Positions 12,859 through 23,842 of a stretch of 64,000 bases of DNA are shown here, in pieces. The position numbers and the translations under genes were made by a program. Source of the stretch: Escarpia spicata (lineage: Eukaryota > Annelida > Polychaeta > Sabellida > Siboglinidae); contig OZ023217.1 of NCBI GenBank assembly GCA_963995525.1, positions 21,751,273 to 21,815,272 on the forward strand. The letters are read 5' to 3'. The first letter of the stretch is position 1. Each line of letters opens with the position of its first letter. The notes beneath the pieces are model-generated. The model was not told the origin of the DNA and did no database searches. It was given only the letters and a program-made list of their open reading frames with translations.

Positions 12859-13140
12859 CTAGGCTAGCTTGTGTCTAGGCCAGTTTGTGAAGTCATAGTT
12901 GTGTAGGTCTGGGTGGTCTCTCCAATCTCTTCGGAGGCGGGACTTCAGTTGGTTGATGGTCTGCGCCTGAACTTTGTCTTCCAATAGCGAGTTCCTCGAT
13001 TTTACAACTCTGGTGGAGAAGAAAGAGTGCCTGTCTGTTCTTTGTCTTCGGTAGCTATGAATTGATGCCTGATTCCCTAATATAAATCCTTTCAATGTCC
13101 TCTAGTCTTTTGACTATTTTGTAGAGCAGGGAATAATAAT
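12859..13140 (-). pseudogene. LINE reverse-transcriptase C-terminal fragment
   Basis: The minus-strand translation has the typical C-terminal pattern of a CR1-like or L2-like LINE. A basic stretch is followed by HSFFSTRVV, then NSLxEDKVQAQTINQLKSRL, a short acidic-aromatic tail and a stop at 12859. The sequence upstream (to about 13140) continues in another frame (KIVKRLEDIERI), indicating a frameshift. The rest of the element is absent, as expected for a 5'-truncated or decayed copy. Confidence 0.65.
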
Positions 13141-13479
13141 TTAATCATTGGAGTTAGATGTTCTCATGAGTCATAACATTACACTTTGTGGGAGGAAATT
13201 CCACCCGAGACATTTAAATCTTGCTGGAGAAGTTTGCAATCTAGTTATTCTTGAATGTCTGTAACCTATCAGTGTGTGCAATCAGCTGCACACAGACAAA
13301 ACTTTGGATCACACCTTGTGGCACATCGCTGATGCTGGATACAAATACTATATGAAACAGAAACAAATAACAAAATACGGTATAAATTATACTAAAGGTA
13401 AGTTCTTATATAACACAATATCAAATCATTAGGACAGCTCAAAGTGCTTTATACTTTACTCCCTGGCAGATCCGTTCAA

Positions 13480-13725
13480 TCGAACACCATTTCGACTTCT
13501 CCGAGAAGCATTCAGCCACGCTGCAACAATGTGTGAAGACTATTCGCTCACAAATATCCACCACTGTCTACAGCCAGGTACTCATTCATACAGATGAGTG
13601 AACTAGTGCAAAGTAGTGATCAAACTTGCTCAAGGTTCGACATGGCAGCTCAACAGGATTCAAACCTGGGTTCCCTTGACTGAGAGTCCAATGCTCTAGC
13701 CAGTCCACAAAATTTAACATCTCCA
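13480..13725 (-). repeat. tRNA-derived SINE, copy 2
   Basis: On the minus strand the unit begins with a tRNA-like head: TGGCTAGAGCATTGGACTC (A-box-like) and GGTTTGAATCC (B-box-like). A body shared with 6265-6500 follows, then a tail ending in a short A/T-rich segment. The RNA polymerase III promoter elements are readable, but the copy does not fold as an intact tRNA. The SINE superfamily was not determined. Confidence 0.6.
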
Positions 13726-13729
13726 GAAT

Positions 13730-14795
13730 CCCTCCCATTGGTACAAGGATACAAAACACTCAAAAATATTAGTGTTCACTGATTAGTGTTTTATTTGAAG
13801 AAAAGAAATAGCAGATTTACAAACATGCCTGGCCTGGTCTGGGTGAAAGCACAGTTGATTTCCTACAGGTGACCACTGTTGCATTTCCTTGACAATTCGT
13901 TGTGTGGATTTCTTTCAATTTTCACCACACATGAAACAATAATTACCAATCTTCATGTAGGACATTTGTCAACTACCTCATTTTCCAGAAAAACGCCCAA
14001 ACCTGACACCCCTCAATTTTGACCCAGCCCAGTATATATATATATATATATGGTGTTATCCAAAATAGCCTACAGCTGTGTTAATACACAAGGGGTCAAT
14101 GTCTATTCATTGCTATCAAAAGAATTATCCAATGCAGACCCCAGTGATACAAAAAACATTAACTTTATCAATTTATCCAAAAGGTGCCTCCCACATCACA
14201 CCCAATCTTGTTTTCCTAGGGATTTGTTATTGGGGCAATGAGGATGAATCCTAATGGTAACCTGCAGCCAGCTACACTGCCTGGTGTCCTGGGTGTACCC
14301 CAGTACCCTTGAGCTGCAGCCCTCAACTCCAATTGCCACCTGACCACTCTCAGCAAATCACTGACTGCTCACGTCAGATTTTTAGTGCTACAATAATATT
14401 AGATATGTTCACAACACGTATGACATCTGGTGGCTAAAAGTTGAACTATACCTGAAGGTCGGTTTCCTGCAAGCATGCATGTTTTCATATGAAAGCAGTG
14501 CATTTCGGTATCACATCGCATCATAAAATGACTGGTACTGGCACAGAGTATCATCTATAGCTACAGACGCAGGGATCGCTCGGGAAAAAGATATGCATGT
14601 GTCCTTTGGGCACACCAGAGGTAGAACTATGTGCCTTTTTGAAATATTATGTGCCCCAAATCCATTTATTAAAATTGTATTATTTTGCATATGATAGTAC
14701 GGTCGTTTAAATATCCTGGTAAATGTGAGCATTAAACGTTTTTGTTTTTCATATCAGGCATGTAATACTATTGCTACTAATTATGCCATTTTCCA
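13730..14795. other. Intergenic, TA run at 14034-14051
   Basis: No gene or repeat supported apart from a short TA microsatellite. The 63-codon frame starting in that TA run has no domain. Confidence 0.4.
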
Positions 14796-14797
14796 GG

Positions 14798-15514
14798 AAC
14801 GCATTCAAATGCAAATGTTTTGGGGTGGCATTCATTTGGTTTGTAAATGCATTTGAATTAATTTCAAATGTGTTGGCTTTATAGTAACGTTTTGTTTTAT
14901 TTGGAGAAACAATGTAAAGTATACAAACACTTTATTAATATATTTAATAAATACAGCTGTACATGATTATTGTAACCACCAAGTCTCACTACATAATGCA
15001 GAAGGTGGTGCTCTGTTTTATGAAAAATGCTAAATGTGCCGTACATAACATTATCTTAATTAATATGACTAAAGATTGCTGGCAAAATGTAATCATGCTT
15101 TTTTGTTGCACCATGGCTTAGCAATGGCACACAAGTCCCAACATTATTGTGATCCAATTCAGTTTTGTTTATGAGGTTTGACTGACAATTGTGGAGATCC
15201 ACTGTGCCATTCATAACACACACCTCAGAGGAGACGGGCACTGCACACAAACATCAGTTGCTCAGACAATGATTTCATAATCTGCTGAGGATATTGCTCA
15301 CAACAGAGCACTTTTGGCCAATGGCATGCTGTGAACTTGTGAAAGTGAATCTAACAATAACAATTATTCAAAGAGTTACGCATGCATTTGATTCGCATTT
15401 GATTGTGTATTTGACAAATCAAATGTTTGTAGATCGCATTCAAATGCAAATCTTTAAGGTTTGCAATCAAATGCAAATGCATTTACAATTTCACGGAAGC
15501 ATTTGAATGCTAAT
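14798..15514. mobile_element. Putative MITE with CAAATGCAAAT end repeats
   Basis: Both ends carry inverted GCATTCAAATGC-type sequences (about 14801 and 15497). Subterminal regions are packed with CAAATG and ATTTGCAT motifs in both orientations. The roughly 700 bp between them are non-coding. Clustered subterminal repeats of this kind are typical of hAT-like non-autonomous elements, but no target duplication was established. Confidence 0.45.
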
Positions 15515-15824
15515 TACTGTGTTTACTTCAAGAATTATGATCAATAAATAATGTATGGAAATAATGTATACAACTAATTAATACTAGTTTAATGCCTAGA
15601 ATCCGTGTACAATGCATCAACATTTTTTTCTGCTCTTTTTCTCTCGCTTTTGCATTGAACATATCCTTGTAACAAAATTAAATAGATTTTCTTTTTGACA
15701 AATGGGCACTTAACATAGCTCAGGTCCCGAGGAACAAGACTACTACTAATATTATTATTTTTATTAACATAATTATCCTAAATTAAATAAACAATTTGTC
15801 CAAAATGAGTGTGCATATCAGTGA

Positions 15825-16082
15825 ACACTAGAGAGGTTTGATTGTTCAATAAATGAGCTTGTATGAGTCAATAGTACAGGTTCCATTGTTCCACTAAATG
15901 AGCTTGCAATTATATATGTGAGTCAATAGTAGATGTTTGATTGTTAAATTAACATGTTCGTAAAATGAGCCTGCGTGTGAGTCAATAGTAGAGGTTCGAT
16001 TGTTCACAAAAAGAGTTTGCATATATTCATTAGTCAACAGTGCATAGAGGTTCGGTTGTTTATAAAATGAACCTGAAACAAG
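15825..16082. repeat. Degenerate tandem repeat, about 60-bp unit
   Basis: Four to five diverged copies of a unit with 'gagtcaatagtagaggttcgattgttc' character (split here by substitutions), then 'aaatgagcttgc'. It is a minisatellite of moderate age and is non-coding. Confidence 0.6.
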
Positions 16083-16199
16083 ATAAGCACAAACTGCATG
16101 AATAGCAGTTGCACTTTTAAGTAATAACCACAGTAACAGCACTGATGCAATAATCTATTGGAAAGCTGACCAGGGCATTGAAATATGACACAGTATGAC

Positions 16200-16616
16200 A
16201 TAAGTTGTCAATGCAGTGATCAATCACTGCACATTTCAACAACACAGTCAACAGCCAGGACATATTACATTGCTGCAGCGTCAAGGCCAGACAAACCTGC
16301 TAGAACGCATTAGACAGAATCACACTCGACATTCCGGTGACTGTTTCAACAACTATGCACGCACAGAGAGACTGCCACCGACAGTGAATTATGGTGAATT
16401 ATGGTTCGTCGGCATGCAGTCTGTGTCATCCACATGCAGCCTCCGTATCTGACATCTCTCTCTCCAGACCTCACTTCAAACCACTCTAGTCCCTCCACTG
16501 CCACAGAACCGTGGCCGACAGGTCGCAATAAACATCGCAATCTCATCACGCTGTCAGAGCATGGCAGTCCCTTGTCAGGGCGGCAGTTCGCTAAAATCTC
16601 CACTCATGCACGCTGA
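16200..16616 (+). pseudogene. Tc1/mariner-like transposase fragment (decayed)
   Basis: The plus-strand frame at 16216-16452 contains 'LLERIRQNHTRHSGDCFNN', resembling the linker of Tc1-type transposases. The overlapping frame at 16401-16616 contains 'VRRHAVCVIHMQPPYLTSL' and then 'HRNLITLSEHGSPLS', which resembles the W-x-N-V-x-F-S-D-E-S-R-F catalytic block with the acidic residue lost. At least one frameshift separates them. No inverted terminal repeats were located. The assignment rests on a weak pattern match. Confidence 0.4.
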
Positions 16617-16619
16617 TAA

Positions 16620-18455
16620 AGTTACGTCAATCTGTGCAGACTGGCCGGTGCTGTCCAGGAGTAGTGTCATCAACATACATTAATGTAATCATTTGTGCAA
16701 AATGGGCCAGTGGCAGCCATCTAACTGCCATGGTAACATCCTAACCCCCAGGGAAGGTCCGAGATCATGCAAGGCAAAACACCGGGCAGTTAAACTGGCT
16801 AAAAGAAGACTAATCGTTTAGTAGGATTAACTTGGTGAATGTCAGCATGACACAATAGAGTTTCTGAAGCCAGGGTCGGCCAAAGGTTATGGCTCTGTCT
16901 CTGGTGCAAAATGTTGTCACACACATGGAGAAGAGAAATTGTTCAGGGTGTAGTCATCATAATCATGTAGAATCATCAACAATTTTGTTGTAATTTTGTT
17001 TGATTCAATATTTGACAAAAAGGCCAAGTTATCATAATCATATTCGATCGTAATCACGATAATAATTCTATTAAAAATTTGATTTTTTGCATCTGTTCCA
17101 TGTGTTAGTATCATGTAACCCTATATATATATATATATCTGAAAATGTTCCACCAGCAAGGTGTAAATAATATACAGACAATGCCAAAGCAATCATGATT
17201 ACACCAAAAGTAACCATAACCATAACTGATTACACTTACTTTCTGATTAACCATGCATGTAAGTTGTAACTATAAGTGTAATCAATCACATTTGTCGGGC
17301 AATCGCACACCTTCTCTGTGCAGAACTACTAGAGGCTAAAAAGGCTCTCTAAAGTATAATTGTGTACAACACTGGTTAGAGAATGGCACTTTATATTTAT
17401 AATAATTAAAGGTTCTTTAGTATGATGAACAATAACAATGATCAACTAGTCAGCACAGTGAGCACACCAATGTTGGCAGGTTGTCCTTGCCCAGTCAATT
17501 TTCATAAGTAACTTAAAGGTGTCTCTCTGTTAGACTGGTGCACATTTTACCAATTTAATTTAAGAAGAAATATATGTATTATAAAATGAATACACAGTGC
17601 TCAGATACCAAAGCAGATCTACCCTACTACGAAGATATGAACACAACAGACATATACATATTTTACACTCCTCCAATTAGTTGGATTCGTTAAACAGACG
17701 TCAGTCTCAAAGAAAAACACAACACAACATGTATCAGGATTATGCAAATCAACAACAGATTTCACAAGATGACTTCAAGGAGATCATTAAATCAAACTCT
17801 ACATAATACAGACGTGTTGAGGTCATAAGCTTTCACCCGGTGGACTAACCAGATCATAATGGGCAATAAGAACACGCACAGCTTATTACAAAGTCGTGCA
17901 TGATTTATGAAATGTTGCCGTCGCGTTCCACTTGGAGGCACTAATAGAACTTTTATTCATGAGAAGTGCTGAGCACTATATATGGTTTCTTTGCACCATT
18001 GTCTGGAGTTATTCTCGTGAAGCCAACGTGTCACTGATGACAAGTATGCACGAGTGATTTAGCCAATTATGTTACCGGTAGTATTTATTAGCAATTGTCA
18101 TATATATATATATATATATATATTTAAACACATCATAGCCCCTGTGACAGAAGAGCCATTTATGCACTGTTTTGAAGACCTGTGCATATTAATTCAGATG
18201 ATTTATACAGCGAGCACACCAATGGAGATGTCTTCACAATTTAACTTCCAATCTAAAATGCTGATCACATGTCAATATGCAAGTTATCTTATGAAGTTGT
18301 GATGCATACTGATTAACGATGAAATATCCTTTACATATTTACCAGAACATCGTCATTTTTCAAAGGCAGGTGAAACTCTAATCTTGACAATATGTATGCT
18401 AAGGAATCAAAATGGATAGACGTGAAAATGAAAAAAAAATGGCTGTACTGTGTTC
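16620..18455. other. Intergenic, no gene recognised
   Basis: AT-rich sequence with a TA run at 18101-18122 and no supported exon. The 77-codon frame at 18069-18302 starts beside that microsatellite and has no domain. Confidence 0.4.
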
Positions 18456-18459
18456 ACAT

Positions 18460-18712
18460 CACATGTACCTAAACTGCTCACATACATGTACCTAAACCTA
18501 AAATAATTCAATAATAGTTGTACACATGTACATAAAATGATTCAATAATGACTGTACATGTGTATATAAAATGATTCAGTACTGACTGTACACATGTATT
18601 AAAATGATTCAATAATGAATGTTCACATGTACCTAAAATGATTTAAAAAATGATTGTACACATGTACTTAAAATGATTGAATAATGGTTGTACATATGTA
18701 CCTAAAACCAGT
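18460..18712. repeat. Tandem repeat, about 40-bp unit
   Basis: Six diverged copies of a unit consisting of 'acatgtacctaaaatgattc' followed by 'aataatgactgt'. It is non-coding minisatellite sequence. Confidence 0.7.
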
Positions 18713-18714
18713 GA

Positions 18715-20965
18715 TCATTCATCTGCAGTATTCACACGAATGAGACGACTATAATATCACTGAGCTGATTTCTGGATTGAGTGCACATCGTTTCTCCTTA
18801 CTGGCACCGCAGACTGCAGTCTTAGTTTCCCTTCGTAATCTTTCACCTCACCTCAACAAATAGAGTAAACTGGAGAGAGAGAGAAGGCGTTGCTCATTTA
18901 AGTGTGGAAGGATTGAATCATGGATGAGGATCTATGACTCAGTTGGAACACTAGACAAATGTCGATATGACAGTCAGGGATAGTTCTCATGTGCAGCTCA
19001 AGAATAATCTTAATTTAACATCCCCAGGGCTGCCTACCTGAAAAAAACAATTTCCGTAATGACCCCCCCATGCCTCCCCACGATCCCCGGTCCACAAGGT
19101 TGCCAATCAAATCTTTCTCTGAAGTAAATACAGTGACACGCCCAGCCCATTCATGGTGCGTTGGAATCCAGGAAGTTACTAAACATACTTTGTTTCAACA
19201 TAATTGTGTAAAAAGTCTGTCTTATTTTTATGACAACAACACAATGTTCCTGCTGTTTTGTTGCATGTACATCTGAGTGACTGGTGATCTAAGACACAAT
19301 TAATTTAATCTACAAATTTTGAAATTGCAAAATTATATTTGCAACTATTTTCCGGTTTGTTTTTATTAATTATGAATATTAAAAGTAGACACGTTACATG
19401 ATGTATATAAATATTTTAGTGATGCTAATATGAACGCTTTTATTAATAACAAATAATTATTCCGATAATAGCAATGAGACAATTGTTTTCCTTGCTATTT
19501 GTTTTATAATGTTGCAAAAACTGTTTATGTTTAATATGGTGTATATATATACAGGTATATATAACATATATATATAACATATAACACTGCTGTAAAATGT
19601 TGGCATCAGTTTGTCATTGAAGATGCCACTCAACCAGGAACACGACCAATGCAAAGCCAGGAAATGTTGTCACAAAAATCATAATAAACTATATAATCTG
19701 ATAATATTAACAAAGTTCTGTATTTTACAAACGAAGATAATATTCAATTGATCATCAGCAAACAAAAGCATATTTGTCCTAAATGTTATATTACCATTTA
19801 AATGATAACATAGTTTTAATGGTGCCCGAATTACATTTACGGCGGAATATAATTTATAGGTTTAGTTATATCATACCATTGCTGCCGTGCGCAGACCGCC
19901 GACATGTCAACGGCAGTTGGCACCTCAACCCGTCCCCGGACGCGCGTCTTGCATAATTCAGTTTCGAAATGTTACACAGATACAGCAACACTTCTGAAAT
20001 TTAATCAATATTACGTTTATCAACCAGCACCATAGATTTACCAGAGAGCCAGTTACAAGTTTTGAAAATTGTCACCGATCTGGATCGGTTAACATTTTAT
20101 GATTTGGAGTCTTGGTCTTGGAAGACTGCCGAGTCTGTATCTGTATTCTGACTGGCAAAATGTCCTACGCATCACGCCAGTGCGCATGGTGGCTCTTGTG
20201 GATGAATTTTTTACATGTTGAGCTAGACTAATCTGGAATGAGTTCAATGATGTACTTGATACAATGCTTGGAGTCCGCGTGGGTTAGGCGTAATAATGAT
20301 TAAAACTATATAATTATTCAAATAACAGGTAGCAGTAAAAAGTCTACTATTTCCAAAGTTCATCAAATATGATCCATGAGTGGAAGCAAGTTGTACGTCG
20401 GCCAAACTGAACGATTTACGATTGTGTGAAATACAGCCTCGATCAACGATGGCTGATGTGGAGTCTGTCCTACGCGTATGACAGAGCTAGGTTGGTGCGC
20501 TCAGCAGATGACCCTGTTAACGCGGGCACTAAACTCGGTCGAACACTGACGTACAACACACTGACGGAGAAACGACAAGACGCCAACACACTAACAAAAT
20601 TGGAAAGCGCGCGATTGCTAGCGAACTTCATTTACGTTTGAATTTCCTAAAATAAAAAGTGTTATTGTGTAATGTAAATTTTCACTTGTCCACCGGATAA
20701 CCACGTAGAGTCATTTTACTTGTCCAGGCCAAAAATCACGGGTCCCGGACAAACGGACAAGTGCTATTTCAAACGATGCTTAAAGGAAATAAAAACAAGG
20801 CATTAGCTAAAATCTGTTTTCCATGTGTACACAAAGTTAAAAATTGTATGTAACATTCGAGAACATTAAAAAAATACATTTGTAGCATAAATAATTCGAT
20901 TTTAAACCCATCTGTGTAGCGATTCCCGCAGAAAATATAAATTTAATGAGCTAGGTGATCACGTG
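18715..20965. other. Intergenic, no gene recognised
   Basis: Nothing could be supported. TA-rich patches occur near 19545-19585. The 71-codon frame at 20426-20641 has no recognisable domain. Confidence 0.4.
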
Positions 20966-20970
20966 GTATC

Positions 20971-22056
20971 GTGACATCACGTATGACCCACACTCGCATC
21001 ACACCGACCCTTTCCATGCATTCAGAGCATGTTTACAAGGATAGTTTTTGGGTTGAAACGAGCAGCAGAATGAGTTATCGGGCAAAATTCTCATGTAATA
21101 CAAACACTAGTCATCATAGAGGAACAAGCAGTTATCTTATGGCTCCACATGAATCCAATTTTATTCAAAACAATGAATGCGAATGAGCCTACAAGTCGAC
21201 TAGGTTTCGCCGAGCTTGGGCTCGTTTTCAGAATAATTATATCGAATGCAACCAACGGGATATAATTTACACTAAATTCACCAATATACATAGATAGCAA
21301 ACATATATTGTATCCATCTACAGAAAGTAACATGTATAATCTCATAATATCACTAAAATATCAATGTATGAAGGAGGAGTTGTACAATTTATCATAACAA
21401 CTTAAATCAGTCAGTGAATTTCTGTCGATGCCGCTAGCTCAGTTGGTAAACGCGGGCAACGCCAGTTCAATCCTGACACCAAACCATTGATTTTCTTTAC
21501 ATTTTGTTTTGTTTATGTTTTCACAAAGTAATATAAACCAAATCATTTTGTATACTATGATGCACTGCTTGTAAATATTTTTGCCCGATTGTAAAATAAA
21601 TGACAAGAAACCAACGCGTTTACCAACTGAGCTAGCGGCACCGACAGAAATTCACTGACTGATTTAAGTTGTTATGATAAATTGTACAATTCCTCCTTCA
21701 TATATCGATATTCTAGTGATATTATGAGATTATATACGTTACTTTCTGTAGCCGGATACAATATATGTTTGCTATGTATGTTTATTGGTGTCGATTATCT
21801 CCCATTGGTTGCATTCGATATAATTATTCTGAAAACGAGCTCATTCGCATTCATTGTTTTGAATAAAATTGGATTCATGTGGAACCATAAGATAACTGCT
21901 TGTTCCTCTATGATGACTAGTGTTTGTATTACATCGGAATATCGCACAATAACTAATTTTGACGCTCGTTTCGACCCGAAAGCTATCCATGTAAACATGC
22001 TCTGAATGCATGGAAAGAGTCGGTCTGATGCGAGTATGGGTCATATGTGATGTCAC
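20971..22056. mobile_element. Foldback element with about 440-480 bp inverted arms
   Basis: Left arm 20971-21454 is the reverse complement of right arm 21615-22056, with roughly 10-15% divergence by eye. A spacer of about 160 bp separates them. Shared outer end: GTGACATCACGTATGACCC on the left versus the complement of GGGTCATATGTGATGTCAC on the right. The inner ends are tRNA-like (GCTAGCTCAGTTGGTAAACG). The left arm has extra segments of about 33 bp and 9 bp. It could be a foldback transposon, or two head-to-head SINE-like copies. No transposase is present. Confidence 0.75.
21429..21479 (+). other. tRNA-like remnant with A and B boxes
   Basis: TAGCTCAGTTGG matches the polymerase III A box and AGTTCAATCCT is close to the B box. 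The 18-base gap between the two is much shorter than in a real tRNA, so this is a derived promoter-like remnant rather than a tRNA gene. A mirror A-box copy sits at 21615-21642 on the minus strand. Confidence 0.55.
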
Positions 22057-22292
22057 ATCTCTGCATCCTGAAAAACGCGCCAAAACTATGCATATTCAAA
22101 AATGTCCAGCTGTACAGCATAAAATGTGGAATTTTTAATTCATTGAATTTTTTATTTTTTTTGGCTTGGTAGACATGGAAATAGATAACAGGATGTAATA
22201 TAATATGAATTCAAGCAATATATGTTTTTATTCCTTTTAATAAGATCTGATCGACACAAACTTAGGGATTATATCAAAACAGCAGTTTGCAG

Positions 22293-22512
22293 CAACTGGT
22301 CCTCCCTTGACAATAACTGAAAACCTCCAAATGCACTGCCTTGAGACTAACTGAAAACCTCCAACTGCACCGCCTTGAGACTAACTGAAAACCTCCAACT
22401 GCACCTCCTTGATATTAACTGAAAACCTCCAACTGGTCCTCCCTTGAGACTAACTGAAAACCTCCAACTGGTCCTCAGTTGAGACTAACTGAAAACCTCC
22501 AACTGCATTTTC
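22293..22512. repeat. Minisatellite, about 35-bp unit with CTGAAAACCTCCAACTG
   Basis: Six copies of a unit reading aactgaaaacctccaactg, then a variable tcct or cacc segment, then ccttgagact. Single-copy relatives occur at 40378-40440 and 46232-46345, and a shorter relative at 1-62 and 733-800. The unit is therefore a dispersed sequence that has been amplified here. Confidence 0.8.
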
Positions 22513-22519
22513 TGCAACC

Positions 22520-23105
22520 CCTTGATACTACCTACATAACTACATAAATAAATAACTTACTGAACTATGAAGAGATGCATACCTAAACTCAGTTTTAAAT
22601 TGTGATATATGGTAACAAATATATATATTGTAAATTATCAACTCAAATAAGTCTGTACATTCAGACTCATGAGTAAACCAGGATCCTCTGCCTTAATTAA
22701 CAGCATAACATGCAGCTCTATTCACAAGGTAACATGATCTATAGTCTCCTATTGCTCAGCACGGTAACAGGAGGAAGATATTCAGTGTGTGGGAAGATAT
22801 TCAGGGGGTAAGACACACTCTTACCATGGTACAGATGCCTTATTAATTTTAGACAAGTTGTAATATCACAATTTGCAACAATTGCCACAATTTTCACTAC
22901 TTCATATGAAGCTAAATTTGCATCTATTGTTCATCCCTAACAGTGATTGTTCACTGGCAATGGTTACTGAGTTACCATATAGTGTAAGTCAATTATATTC
23001 TTAAACTACTATTTCCATAATATTTTTTCAAATTGTATTTTGAGCTTTAATCAAAGCTACTAGCAATAGATAAAGTACTTCATTGTTACAGACGTATGTG
23101 AAGAA
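22520..23105. other. Intergenic, no gene recognised
   Basis: AT-rich, with no repeat or exon that I can support. Confidence 0.4.
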
Positions 23106-23108
23106 ACA

Positions 23109-23345
23109 TACTGTATTTGTTCGATTATGCGTACACTTAAGCGTACATTAAGCATACACGCCTTAATTAGCATACACCCCCACTTTAGCAGCATATGACG
23201 CCGTGATTGTGATCTCCAAGGTCAACCTTGACTGTAGAATCCATCATTGTATGTTAAATTCTACCAATGTCACAATAGATTCAAAGCTCAGTGATGACAA
23301 AAGATCACAAAATCCACATAAATCATCAGATTTTGCAGTGATACA
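23109..23345 (+). mobile_element. MITE family A, copy 2 (3'-truncated)
   Basis: It begins TACTGTATTTGTTCG, the family A terminal motif, and follows copy 1 through the TTCAAAGCTCAGTGATGA block. It then loses similarity, so the distal half is missing or too diverged. Confidence 0.55.
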
Positions 23346-23842
23346 TGTGTAATATATTTAATATATTGATAAACATACATAATCGATTGGCAATTATGAA
23401 TATCTTTTAAAAAAACACTGAGGTAAGTGGTATCGTCTGTAGACACTAACTTACACCCTATCGAGACATAAACCAAGGGCCTGGATTATAACCATTATAA
23501 TGATGCCATCTGGAGATCTGATCAACACTCAATTATCGCGGGTATGAGAAAGGCCCTTGAGAAAAGCATAGCATACAAAAACATGCAAATAAACAACTCC
23601 AAATAACTACTGTTGTTTTTTGTGAAATACACTCAAAATAAATACATGTTAATTTTTATTTAAAGTTTCATGAATTGAGATATTATATATATGCATCTGG
23701 GTCACTCAAGACCCTATTCATGTAATGTTGCTGAGATGGATCAGTTATGCCAATTTAAAAATTTCATAAAAGAATAAAAATCTGGAGGCCTGCACAACTT
23801 AATTTCCATTCGACATCAGCGCAAGAGGAAATAGATAATCAC

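Noticed and set aside
21429..21479. Candidate tRNA gene
   Set aside because: The distance between A and B boxes is too short and no cloverleaf can be formed; kept only as a tRNA-like remnant.
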